This document shows, one piece after another, positions 1 to 8,221 of a stretch of DNA of 32,848 bases. The translations under genes and the position numbers were made by a program. The stretch is from Patescibacteria group bacterium (GTDB lineage: Bacteria > Patescibacteriota > Minisyncoccia > Phycocordibacterales > UBA2100): the NCBI GenBank assembly GCA_024654485.1, contig JANLHO010000049.1, positions 1 to 32,848 of the forward strand. Direction: 5' to 3'. The notes below the pieces were generated by a model, which saw only the letters and a program-made list of their open reading frames with translations, was not told where the DNA came from and made no database searches. Position 1 is the first letter of the stretch; each line of letters starts with the position of its first letter.

Positions 1-7
1 TATCGTC

Positions 8-766
8 GTGCTGGGAGTCGCGATCGCACTCATCAGCACTATTAACAGCGATAAGGTTTATAATGAAGAGAAAGGAAGTACCCCCGACGCGTCTATGAAA
101 AACTCACAAGTACAGGTAGTGCCCGTGTCGCATGCGACGGCTGTCTTGCTGTGGGGCGACAAGGTGATATATACCGACCCGACAGGGGGCGTGGAAGCCT
201 TCGCAGGGCAGCCGCCCGCCGACATCGTCCTTTTGACAGACATCCACGGCGACCACATGGAGCCGGACACGCTTTCCGCCGTACTGGGGGATGCCGCGCT
301 GATAGCTCCACAGGCCGTTAAGGACGAGCTGCCGGAAGAGCTAGCCGCACGCGTGCGCGTACTCGCCAACGGCGAGTCTGCCGACGAAGCCGGTTTCCGC
401 ATAGAAGCGGTACCGATGTACAACATACCCGAATCTACCGACGCATATCACACGAAAGGGCGCGGCAACGGCTATGTCGTGGAAAAGGACGGCTTCCGCG
501 TATACGTGGCCGGCGATACCTCCGGCACGCCGGAGATGCGGTCTCTTACGGGCATAGACGTAGCGCTTGTGCCGATGAACCTGCCGTATACCATGAGCGT
601 GGAGGAAGCGGCAGACGCGGTCTTGGCTTTCAAGCCAAGACAGGTCTATCCGTATCACTATCGCGGTCCCGACGGACTGGCGGATGTAGAGAGATTCAAA
701 CAGCTCGTGGATGCCGCGGGCTACGATATAGAGGTGGTACTGCTGGATTGGTACGCGCGCTCCTGA
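8..766 (+). CDS. MBL-fold metal-dependent hydrolase (UlaG-like); 5' end may be truncated by the window edge
   Basis: ORF translation with LLTDIHGDHMEPDTL (HxHxDH-like motif) and VYVAGDTSGTPEM; the N-terminal hydrophobic segment starts at the window edge. Confidence 0.75.
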   Translation: MLGVAIALISTINSDKVYNEEKGSTPDASMKNSQVQVVPVSHATAVLLWGDKVIYTDPTGGVEAFAGQPPADIVLLTDIHGDHMEPDTLSAVLGDAALIAPQAVKDELPEELAARVRVLANGESADEAGFRIEAVPMYNIPESTDAYHTKGRGNGYVVEKDGFRVYVAGDTSGTPEMRSLTGIDVALVPMNLPYTMSVEEAADAVLAFKPRQVYPYHYRGPDGLADVERFKQLVDAAGYDIEVVLLDWYARS

Positions 767-929
767 CCCTACGGCCGAGGCTCTACACGATCAGGCGTGA
801 TGATTGACAAGATTCCACGTCTATGATATCCTAGATATATCAATTTCAGGGCTGATCCAGAGAAGCGGGGATCGACCTACGACTCCAGCACACTGTCCTT
901 GATACTTTATAAGTAGTTTTTTCATTGCC

Positions 930-1133
930 ATGCAAGAAGGAACAATAGCCCGTCTCACCGACAAAGGTTTTGGCTTCATCAAGATCGAAGGACAGGAAAA
1001 GGATCTCTTTTTCCACTCCAACGAGCTCGTTGGCGTCTCCTTTGATGAGCTTCGTGAGGGGGACAAGGTGACCTTTGAGGTCGCGGACAGCCCGAAGGGG
1101 CCCAACGCGGTCAAGGTCAGCCGTGTCGCTTAA
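930..1133 (+). CDS. csp: Cold-shock domain protein
   Basis: 67 aa, DKGFGFIKIEGQEKDLFFHSNEL = RNP1/RNP2 of the CSD fold. Confidence 0.93.
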   Translation: MQEGTIARLTDKGFGFIKIEGQEKDLFFHSNELVGVSFDELREGDKVTFEVADSPKGPNAVKVSRVA

Positions 1134-1150
1134 GACCCAAGAAGTCTTTC

Positions 1151-1181
1151 ACAAAACGCCGCGCTTAGCGCGGCGTTTTGT
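1151..1181 (+). terminator. Intrinsic-terminator-like hairpin after csp
   Basis: Perfect 14-bp stem acaaaacgccgcgc / gcgcggcgttttgt with a 3-nt loop. Confidence 0.75.
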
Positions 1182-1271
1182 GTGCAGGAGAAATAAGCAA
1201 GCCCGCCTTCAGGAGAGAGTCTTTAACCCGCAGATTTTGCACGCGCGGGCATGGCGGGTATACTTGCACGC

Positions 1272-1553
1272 ATGAGGTATGTTCTCTATGTAAAAACAGG
1301 ATGCCCGTATTGCAAGCGCGTGCTGGAATTCGCCAAAAAGAACGGAATAGAATTTGAGCTGCGCAACCGCGATGATGCGGGTGTCAGCGAAGAGCTTATA
1401 GCGCGCGGCGGCAAGCGGCAATTCCCGTACCTGGTGGATACGGAAAATGGGGAAGAGATGTACGAATCGGGAGACATAATCGCGTATCTTGCGAAGCAGG
1501 CGGGTATCACGGCTCAGGAAGGTTCAGGCGAAGGCACATGCGCTGTAGAGTAA
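1272..1553 (+). CDS. Glutaredoxin
   Basis: MRYVLYVKTGCPYCKRVLEFAKKNGIEFELRNRDD with a CPYC active site; start chosen 7 nt after a TATACT box. Confidence 0.88.
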   Translation: MRYVLYVKTGCPYCKRVLEFAKKNGIEFELRNRDDAGVSEELIARGGKRQFPYLVDTENGEEMYESGDIIAYLAKQAGITAQEGSGEGTCAVE

Positions 1554-1759
1554 GGGTATCGGCGGACGTCCGCCGCGAGTCGCTCGCCGAAGGGAAAGGG
1601 GGCGTGCTTGACATATCGGTGCGGGAGAAGGCCGAGCGTGGGGAGGCCAATCTGCGCGTGCGTGAGCTTGTTGCGCGGCATTTCGGGGTCTCCGTGAAGG
1701 CGGTGCGCATCGTCACGGGACATCGCGGAAGCAGCAAGACGCTGGAGGTGATACAATAG
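1538..1759 (+). CDS. DUF167/YggU-family protein
   Basis: VREKAERGEANLRVRELVARHFGVSVKAVRIVTGHRGSSKTLEV pattern. Confidence 0.8.
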   Translation: MRCRVRVSADVRRESLAEGKGGVLDISVREKAERGEANLRVRELVARHFGVSVKAVRIVTGHRGSSKTLEVIQ

Positions 1760-1810
1760 GCGCTAATCAATCACCGTTCACTGTTTACTGGTCACTATTC
1801 ACTGCTATTT

Positions 1811-2179
1811 ATGGACATCCGTATCAAAGCGACCGATTACGAGCTGACGCCGCAGGTGGAGGAATATCTCACGCAGCGCATAGAAGCACTTCGGAAATTC
1901 ATAGGAGACAAAGAGGACGTTACACGATGCGAGGTGGAGCTAGGACGCGACGCGGGCCGCCCGCGCCACGGCGACAATCTTTATTTTGCCGAGATACGCA
2001 TAATCTCTCCCGGCGAGAGCGCAGTGTACGCACGCAACAATTCCGAATCGGTCAACGGCGCCATAGACGATGTGAAAGAGGAGGTGGAGCGCCAGATGCG
2101 CAAATCAAAGCGTGTAAGCATAAGCTTCATTCGCAAGGGCGGGGCGCTGGCTAAGAGGTTGATGAGGTGGGGGAGGTAG
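1811..2179 (+). CDS. hpf: Ribosome hibernation promoting factor / RaiA family (short form)
   Basis: MDIRIKATDYELTPQVEEYLTQRIEALRKF...; typical length and fold pattern. Confidence 0.87.
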   Translation: MDIRIKATDYELTPQVEEYLTQRIEALRKFIGDKEDVTRCEVELGRDAGRPRHGDNLYFAEIRIISPGESAVYARNNSESVNGAIDDVKEEVERQMRKSKRVSISFIRKGGALAKRLMRWGR

Positions 2180-2190
2180 AAGGGGCTTCG

Positions 2191-2310
2191 GCCCCGCACA
2201 CTATCGGCGAGCTTTATCGTTTGAGGTTTTGCTTTGTGTATCACCACTACGACTGGTCAAACAAATTTGAATAATTGGCTGCGCGAGGCTCGTCGATAGT
2301 GTGCGGGGCC
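2191..2310. repeat. Long inverted repeat (23-bp arms, 1 mismatch)
   Basis: ggccccgcacactatcggcgagc (2191) versus gctcgtcgatagtgtgcggggcc (2288), which is the reverse complement with one mismatch. Confidence 0.8.
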
Positions 2311-2431
2311 TGCGCTAGGGTTAGGGTGAGACGCGCGAGGCTCGCAATAAGTATCAGCCTGTCTCGCAGAGGTTGTAGAAGGTGCGCGAGGTCCGCCGAG
2401 GGTATGCTGGACCTCCGCAAGAGTCGGTCAA

Positions 2432-2475
2432 AACTTTTCCACTTCGCTCACGACCGTGAGCGAAGTGGAAAAGTT
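2432..2475. terminator. Bidirectional terminator-like hairpin between hpf and fmt
   Basis: aacttttccacttcgctcac-gacc-gtgagcgaagtggaaaagtt, 20-bp perfect stem between convergent genes. Confidence 0.85.
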
Positions 2476-2482
2476 CTTTTAG

Positions 2483-3367
2483 CTACTCCGTGACGGGTTT
2501 TGCGCCGGAGCGCAGGAATTCTTCGTAGCTCATTTCTCGCTTGCCTTCGGGCTTCACGCGGTCAATGGCAAGCGCTTTCCCGTCCAGATGCGCTTCAAGT
2601 ATCTGCACGCGCAGACGCTTGCCGTCCCGCTCAAAGAAAGAGTGCGTACCCACAGTGGAATCAAAAGCCCGTATTTTCAGGAGATTTTTGTATGCATCGT
2701 CCGCGAGGTCCAGAAGTCCGTCGCTCTTGGTATAGGCGGGGCAGTGAGTCGCGAGGTCGTGATTTTGCGGCCGGGCATTTATCTCGCCCGATAGCCACGC
2801 GGGCATTACCTGTGCCAGAAGCCGCGCGCTCTCGTGCGTCGCCGCCTCTTCCGCCTCGCTCGCGCTCGGCGGCCACCCGCCGGTAGGCGGAGACATCTCT
2901 ATGCGCTTCTGCGCGATAACGGGTCCGTGGTCTATTTTCTCGTCCAGAAGGATGATTGATGTGCCCAGCTCACGATCGCCTCCGGCGATAGCGGCGCGTA
3001 CGGGGGAGGTGCCGCGCCATCGCGGCAGGAGCGAAAAATGGATATTCAGAGTTCCTCGCCCGGGTATCTCCAGCACGCTCTTAGGCAGTATCTTGCCGTA
3101 GTATATGACGACAAAAGCGTCCCACTCTTCGTCGGACAGCTCCTTCGCGAATTTCGAATCAAGCGTATCCGGCTGCATTGTGCGAATGCCGTGCATCTCG
3201 GCCCACTTCTTCACGGGCGGTGATGCGAGCGCCTTACCGCGCCCCTGCGGAGCATCCGGCGTCGTCACTACCAGAGAGGGGACGAGGCCGCTTTTTTCCA
3301 AGTCGTCCAGAAATACTGTCGCAAGATGCGGCGTCCCGAAAAAGGCGAATTTGGTGTCGGGTTTCAT
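2483..3367 (-). CDS. fmt: Methionyl-tRNA formyltransferase
   Basis: KFAFFGTPHLATVFLDDLEKSG..., FVVIYYGKILPKSVLEIPGRGTLNIHFSLLPRWRGTSPVRAAI. Confidence 0.88.
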   Translation of the reverse strand: MKPDTKFAFFGTPHLATVFLDDLEKSGLVPSLVVTTPDAPQGRGKALASPPVKKWAEMHGIRTMQPDTLDSKFAKELSDEEWDAFVVIYYGKILPKSVLEIPGRGTLNIHFSLLPRWRGTSPVRAAIAGGDRELGTSIILLDEKIDHGPVIAQKRIEMSPPTGGWPPSASEAEEAATHESARLLAQVMPAWLSGEINARPQNHDLATHCPAYTKSDGLLDLADDAYKNLLKIRAFDSTVGTHSFFERDGKRLRVQILEAHLDGKALAIDRVKPEGKREMSYEEFLRSGAKPVTE

Positions 3368-3412
3368 TTGGAAAATGGATTATGATATATCATAATTTTC
3401 GCCTGACATGAT

Positions 3413-4000
3413 TTATTTGCCATTCGCGGGCTGTTCGTCGTACATATGCGCCGCCTTGTCGGTGTATAGTACGCCCTCAAGGTGATCCATCTCGTGCTGG
3501 AATATGTGCGCGAGGAATCCCGACGCGCCGCGCGTGAAGCGCCGACCATCCTCATCAAAGGCTTGTATCGTGGCCTTCTCCGAGCGCAGTACCTCGCCCC
3601 ATTTGCCGCGCACCGAAAGGCATCCTTCGTGCTTCTCGCTCTTTTGCCGCGAGAGCTTGGTCATAACCGGATTGATATAGACCTGATCTCGGCCCAAGGC
3701 CGACCCGCCTTGGGCGGGCGGAACGCGCCCGTCGTCTGCATTTGCACTCCCAATCTCGTCGGGAGCGTTGCGCGAGCCGCGAGCAATGGCACGCCCAGAA
3801 ACAATAAAGAGGCGAAGCGGCTCGCCGACCTGCGGCGCGGCAAGCGCGACGCCATACTCTTCTTTTGCAAGGAGTTTTCGCATGTCAGAGATGAGCTCCT
3901 GAATGGTCGCGCCCGATATCTCCGCGACGGGTATCTCGCGCGCGACCTGCCGCAGAGCGCCGTTCGCGCTTTCCGGCAATATTTCCCGCTTTACCTTCAT
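3413..4000 (-). CDS. def: Peptide deformylase with an internal insertion
   Basis: GVALAAPQVG, EGCLS and HEMDHLEG motifs; adjacent to fmt; TATAGT box 7 nt before ATG. Confidence 0.93.
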   Translation of the reverse strand: MKVKREILPESANGALRQVAREIPVAEISGATIQELISDMRKLLAKEEYGVALAAPQVGEPLRLFIVSGRAIARGSRNAPDEIGSANADDGRVPPAQGGSALGRDQVYINPVMTKLSRQKSEKHEGCLSVRGKWGEVLRSEKATIQAFDEDGRRFTRGASGFLAHIFQHEMDHLEGVLYTDKAAHMYDEQPANGK

Positions 4001-4096
4001 ACGCGAAACTATACGGTATGCAGCGCAATAGCCAAAACATCAATGGAGTATGCGGGCAAAATCTGCTCCGGCAATGCTTAGGTGTACAATACGCCC

Positions 4097-4375
4097 ATGA
4101 AGCACATCAGCGCACACATCAAAAGGTCATCCGAGAGGTCGCGGCAGACGGAGCGCGGAGAGCTTATGCGCTACTTTGTGGAGAAGCTCAATGCAGGCCG
4201 CGAGCAGGACGGCCTTCCGCCGATATCAATGGGCCGCATGGGGAAGATGCTTGAGAAGATACCCACCAAAGACCTCTACTATATAAAAAGCGTATGCGAC
4301 GAAGCAAAAAATTTCTCCAAGAAATTTTGGTGGTTATTAAATCCTGACAAGTACGATAAGGGAAAGAAGTCTTGA
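4097..4375 (+). CDS. Hypothetical protein (92 aa)
   Basis: ORF MKHISAHIKRSSERSRQTERGELM...FWWLLNPDKYDKGKKS; TACAAT box 6 nt before ATG; tail duplicated downstream. Confidence 0.6.
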   Translation: MKHISAHIKRSSERSRQTERGELMRYFVEKLNAGREQDGLPPISMGRMGKMLEKIPTKDLYYIKSVCDEAKNFSKKFWWLLNPDKYDKGKKS

Positions 4376-4445
4376 TCGTTCCACTCGTCAACATGCAATG
4401 AGTCTCGCCCCGTAGCTCCGCCAAAGGCGGATGGTACCGGGGTAT

Positions 4446-4484
4446 CTATTGAACCCCGAGAAGTACGAGAAGGATAAAAAATAA
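4446..4484 (+). pseudogene. Displaced second copy of the C-terminal tail of the 4097-4375 gene
   Basis: cta ttg aac ccc gag aag tac gag aag gat aaa aaa taa = LLNPEKYEKDKK*, versus LLNPDKYDKGKKS* at the end of the upstream gene. Confidence 0.75.
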
Positions 4485-4587
4485 ACAATGTCGCCCCGTC
4501 TCGTAGACGGGGGCAGGAACCGCGCCAGTTATACGTTCGCGTCGCGGCTTTGTCAAAGTGCGCACAGCGGATACAATGCCCTGACCC

Positions 4588-5601
4588 ATGTCATTCTTCT
4601 CACCCAAATTAGGCATTGACCTCGGCACGACCACCGTGCTGGTCTTCGTACCCGGCAAGGGCATCGTCTTGAACGAGCCGTCTGTGGTCGCGGTGTCGCA
4701 GGTGGACAATAAGATACTCGCGGTAGGAAACGATGCCAAAGAAATGGTCGGTCGCACCCCGGACGAGATACGGGCGTACCGACCGATGAAAGACGGTGTC
4801 ATCGCGGATTACCGCGTGACGGAGGCGATGCTCCGATACTACATAAGGAAGGCGCTCGGCAGGTGGAATCTTTTTCGCCCCGAAGTGATGGTCTCGGTAC
4901 CCGCAGGCGTCACCTCCACGGAGAGGCGCGCGGTAGTGGAGGCGGCGACCAAGGCAGGAGCGCGGCATGCATTCATCGTCAAGGAGCCGATACTCGCGGC
5001 GATAGGCGCGGGCATACCCATCCACGAGGCGCGCGGGCACATGATAGTGGACATCGGCGGCGGTACGACCGACGTTGCCGTAATCAGCTTGGGCGGCATC
5101 GTTGCATCCACATCGGTAAAATGCGCGGGCAACGCGATGGACCACGCGATAGCGGATTACATAAAGAAAACCTACAACCTCGGCATCGGCGACAAGATGG
5201 CGGAGGAGATAAAGATACATATAGGCTCCGCAACGCCGCTTGATGAAGAGCTCACGATGACGGTAAAAGGGCGCGACCACCTTACGGGCCTTCCGCGCTC
5301 TATAGAGCTATCCAGCAACGAAGTGGTGCGCGCGGTGGGGAAGGAGTTGCGGACAATGATAAACGCAATAAAAGACGTCCTGCAGGATACGCCGCCGGAG
5401 CTGGCAGCCGACATAATAGACAACGGCATCACCATGACGGGCGGCTCCTCCATGCTGCGCAATTTTCCCGAGCTTGTCTTCCGACGCACCGGCGTCAAGG
5501 CGCGCCTTGGCAAAGACGCCCCATACTGCGTGGCCAAGGGCACGGGCGAGGCGCTCAAGCACTTAGAGACTTATAAGAAGGCCATAATTTCAAAACGTTA
5601 G
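4588..5601 (+). CDS. mreB: MreB-like actin homologue (paralogue 1)
   Basis: GIDLGTTTVLVFVPGKGIVLNEPSVVAV, MIVDIGGGTTDVAVISLGG, ITMTGGSSMLRNFPEL. Confidence 0.92.
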   Translation: MSFFSPKLGIDLGTTTVLVFVPGKGIVLNEPSVVAVSQVDNKILAVGNDAKEMVGRTPDEIRAYRPMKDGVIADYRVTEAMLRYYIRKALGRWNLFRPEVMVSVPAGVTSTERRAVVEAATKAGARHAFIVKEPILAAIGAGIPIHEARGHMIVDIGGGTTDVAVISLGGIVASTSVKCAGNAMDHAIADYIKKTYNLGIGDKMAEEIKIHIGSATPLDEELTMTVKGRDHLTGLPRSIELSSNEVVRAVGKELRTMINAIKDVLQDTPPELAADIIDNGITMTGGSSMLRNFPELVFRRTGVKARLGKDAPYCVAKGTGEALKHLETYKKAIISKR

Positions 5602-5628
5602 GTCGTCCGCTTGAGCCATGGAGATTTA

Positions 5629-5658
5629 CCCCGCACCAAGCTTTGCTTTGGTGCGGGG
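5629..5658. repeat. Palindrome of the CCCCRCACCA family
   Basis: CCCCGCACCAAGCTTTGCTTTGGTGCGGGG; related to 20262-20296. Confidence 0.8.
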
Positions 5659-5660
5659 CG

Positions 5661-5690
5661 TATAAAAAAGCCATCATCTCCAAGCGTTGA
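5661..5690 (+). pseudogene. Displaced second copy of the MreB C-terminal tail
   Basis: tat aaa aaa gcc atc atc tcc aag cgt tga = YKKAIISKR*, identical to the mreB end (tat aag aag gcc ata att tca aaa cgt tag) but with synonymous codons. Confidence 0.82.
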
Positions 5691-5720
5691 TCAGGCCGCT
5701 ACTTGCAGTCCATTCTTCCG

Positions 5721-6194
5721 CTACTTGTCGGATTTGGCGGGGCCGGTGGATGGACTGCTTTTCAGGCGCTCAATGTCGGCCATGAGGCGGCGCAGGTCGG
5801 CCTGAATGCTGCCGAGCGCCATCTTTTGCTCCAGCTTGCGGAGCGCGTCGGTCTTCTCTTCCTCCGTCATTTCCTCAAAGTCCTCGGTGATGTCCTCCAC
5901 ATCCTCCTGCAGCTCGTCAATGTCTTTCTGTATCTCGTCAATGTCCTCCCCGACATCTTCCAGCTCCTGCGTGGTGTAGTTGATGCTCATCTGTATGAAT
6001 ATTGATAGATAAATAGCCTCAAGCGATACGAGGGTCGTAACGAAAAGCAGCATAGCGCTCCACTCTATCAGCCCCACGTCCACCGCGACGAAGCTCGCTG
6101 CGAAAAGTATGGTATGCACGACAAGGGATGCCGGCGAGCCTATCCACCGCGTGATGGTCAGAGCGGTCTTTTCTATTTTTTTCTGCGTTGCCAT
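5721..6194 (-). CDS. Small membrane protein with C-terminal coiled coil (possibly DUF1003 / low-affinity iron permease-like)
   Basis: Two hydrophobic segments, then QELEDVGEDIDEIQKDIDELQEDVEDI coiled coil; TATACT box 7 nt before the chosen ATG. Confidence 0.65.
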   Translation of the reverse strand: MATQKKIEKTALTITRWIGSPASLVVHTILFAASFVAVDVGLIEWSAMLLFVTTLVSLEAIYLSIFIQMSINYTTQELEDVGEDIDEIQKDIDELQEDVEDITEDFEEMTEEEKTDALRKLEQKMALGSIQADLRRLMADIERLKSSPSTGPAKSDK

Positions 6195-6299
6195 GTCGGG
6201 GAGTATACTCGCCATTGCGTCCTCCACAAGAGTTTAATGTGCAAAACGCTCCGCCCGCATTCCCGTTCCGCAACATATTTATGGGGGTATACTGGAGCG

Positions 6300-6986
6300 A
6301 TGAGAAGGCAGCCGGTGGGAAATGCGCACCTGATAGCGGGGGGTCCCGAGCACGTAGAGACCGTTCTTGAGATGCTAAAAAATGATGGCATATCCGTCCG
6401 TGGCAATCCGGATATCTATGTGCGCACATACCGGCATTTCGGGATAGACGAGGCGCGCGAGATGCGCGAGCGCGCGGCGGCGCGACCCCTGGGGCCGCGC
6501 CGCTACTTCATCCTCGTCTGCCCAAGCATGACGAGCGAGGCGCAAAACGCGCTCCTCAAGACCATAGAAGAGCCGCCTGTGGAAGCGGCGTTCTACATAA
6601 TCACGCCCGCTCCGCAGACACTTCTGCCAACCCTTCGCTCCCGCATGCAGATCGCGGATGCTTCGGACTATACGACAGAGGCCTCCGGCTCCGGAATTGA
6701 TGCCAGAGAATTTCTTGCCGCCGCGCCGCCGAAGCGGCTGGATATGCTGAAACCGCTTCTACAAAAGGGCGAAGACGAGCGCCGCGACAGTGGCGCCATA
6801 GTCTCCTTCCTCTCCGAGCTTGAGGTGGCACTGTCCGGAGATTTCCGTAAAAAGATGCGTGAAGATATGCCCGCGATGAAGCAGGGAATAGAGGCGCTCT
6901 ATCGCGCCCGCGCCTACGCCATGGATAAGGGTGCGCTCGTCAAGCCCCTCTTGGAACAGGTCGCATTGCTGTGCCCGCAAATGTAA
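6300..6986 (+). CDS. holB: DNA polymerase III delta'-like subunit
   Basis: NAHLIAGG..., ILVCPSMTSEAQNALLKTIEEPPVEAAFYIIT...LLPTLRSRMQ; TATACT box 6 nt before ATG. Confidence 0.8.
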   Translation: MRRQPVGNAHLIAGGPEHVETVLEMLKNDGISVRGNPDIYVRTYRHFGIDEAREMRERAAARPLGPRRYFILVCPSMTSEAQNALLKTIEEPPVEAAFYIITPAPQTLLPTLRSRMQIADASDYTTEASGSGIDAREFLAAAPPKRLDMLKPLLQKGEDERRDSGAIVSFLSELEVALSGDFRKKMREDMPAMKQGIEALYRARAYAMDKGALVKPLLEQVALLCPQM

Positions 6987-7042
6987 CGCGATGGCGTTCT
7001 AGCCATCACTGCATTGAGCATTGAGCGCCGAGACGCACGACA

Positions 7043-7096
7043 CTTGCCACTGACCCGATACTTAGGCAAATAACTAAGTATCGGGTCAGCGGCAAG
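7043..7096. repeat. Long hairpin (23-bp arms, 1 mismatch) between convergent genes
   Basis: cttgccactgacccgatacttag / ctaagtatcgggtcagcggcaag with an 8-nt loop. Confidence 0.85.
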
Positions 7097-7138
7097 AACG
7101 TCTCCGCAGCGACGCATACGGGGACGCCGGCGGGAACG

Positions 7139-7546
7139 TCAATCGTCAAGGCAGAAGGGATCGCGCGTCGCGAGCCATTCGGAGAGCTCTTTAGGCGCGC
7201 GCGTGTTGTAGATGCAAAGGCGAATACGCCCGTGCTTGCGCGTCGTGATCAGGCCAGCCCGCTCCAGGGTCTCCACGTGGGCCATGGCCGAGGGGAGGGT
7301 GATATTAAAAGGCGCTGCAAGTTTAGAAACGGACATCGCGCCTGCGCGGTGCAGGCGTGCGAGCATTCGCCGATTCCGCTCTACGCCGAGCGCATCCAAC
7401 ATGAGTCGTGCGTTCTTGCGCGGTTCTCCCTTGCCGTATGTACGACGACGCAACATCTCCGCTTCCGCATCGCGATACAGCCGCTCTTCTCGCCGCCGTT
7501 CCTGCTCCCGTGCCCGTCTTATTCTGGCTTTGTTCCAATACTTCAT
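7139..7546 (-). CDS. Winged-helix (ArsR/MarR-like) transcriptional regulator
   Basis: MSVSKLAAPFNITLPSAMAHVETLERAGLITTRKHGRIRLCIYN = wHTH with wing. Confidence 0.75.
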   Translation of the reverse strand: MKYWNKARIRRAREQERRREERLYRDAEAEMLRRRTYGKGEPRKNARLMLDALGVERNRRMLARLHRAGAMSVSKLAAPFNITLPSAMAHVETLERAGLITTRKHGRIRLCIYNTRAPKELSEWLATRDPFCLDD

Positions 7547-7550
7547 TTTC

Positions 7551-7565
7551 TAACTAAGTATCGGG
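7551..7565. promoter_or_regulatory. Second copy of the taactaagtatcggg motif, 5 nt upstream of the wHTH start
   Basis: 15-nt exact match to 7071-7085 in the hairpin downstream of the gene. Confidence 0.5.
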
Positions 7566-7648
7566 CATCGGGTCTGACCGGCCTATATCGTACTTGTGGA
7601 AAACGAACACGCGCGAACCGGCCGCCCTCACATGCTATAATGTCGCGC

Positions 7649-8206
7649 ATGGCGATGAACTTCGATTTCAAGAGCTTTGACGAGAAAACGGCGGCCTCGC
7701 TGGAGTGGCTCGCCAAGGAGTATCGCGGACTGCGCACGGGCCGCGCCACCCCCATGATACTGGACGGATTGATGGTTTCCGCGTACGGCTCCATGATGCC
7801 TCTGAAGCAGGTGGCCAATGTCGGCGTAGAGGATGCGCGCACGCTGCGCGTCAGCGCCTACGACGCCGGGCTCATTAAGGATATAGAGCGCGCCATCGCG
7901 GGCGCGGACCTTGGTGTGGGCACTTCCACCGACGGCTCCAGTGTCCGCGTGACCTTTCCGGAGCTTACCGGTGAGCGTCGCGCCGAATTCATAAAGCTTG
8001 CGAAGGCGAAGCTTGAAGAAGCGCGCGCCACTGTGCGCGTCGCGCGTGATGAAGTGTGGAAGAATATCCAGTCGCGCGAGCAGGAGGGGACGCTTACCGA
8101 AGACGACAAATACGCTCTCAAGGACGAGCTGCAGAAAAAGGTGGACGCGGCCAACGAATCGCTGGAAAAGGCATTTGATAGAAAAGAGGAAGAGATGAGC
8201 GCATGA
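7649..8206 (+). CDS. frr: Ribosome recycling factor
   Basis: LRTGRATPMILDGLMVSAYGSMMPLKQVANV...EDDKYALKDELQKKVDAANESLEKAFDRKEEEM; TATAAT 7 nt before ATG. Confidence 0.95.
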   Translation: MAMNFDFKSFDEKTAASLEWLAKEYRGLRTGRATPMILDGLMVSAYGSMMPLKQVANVGVEDARTLRVSAYDAGLIKDIERAIAGADLGVGTSTDGSSVRVTFPELTGERRAEFIKLAKAKLEEARATVRVARDEVWKNIQSREQEGTLTEDDKYALKDELQKKVDAANESLEKAFDRKEEEMSA

Positions 8207-8221
8207 GCAGTGCGTGGAAGG

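Noticed and set aside
4609-5280. 223-aa minus-strand ORF antisense to mreB
   Set aside because: Lies inside a clear mreB; long antisense ORFs arise from GC-biased third codon positions, and the translation has no family signature.
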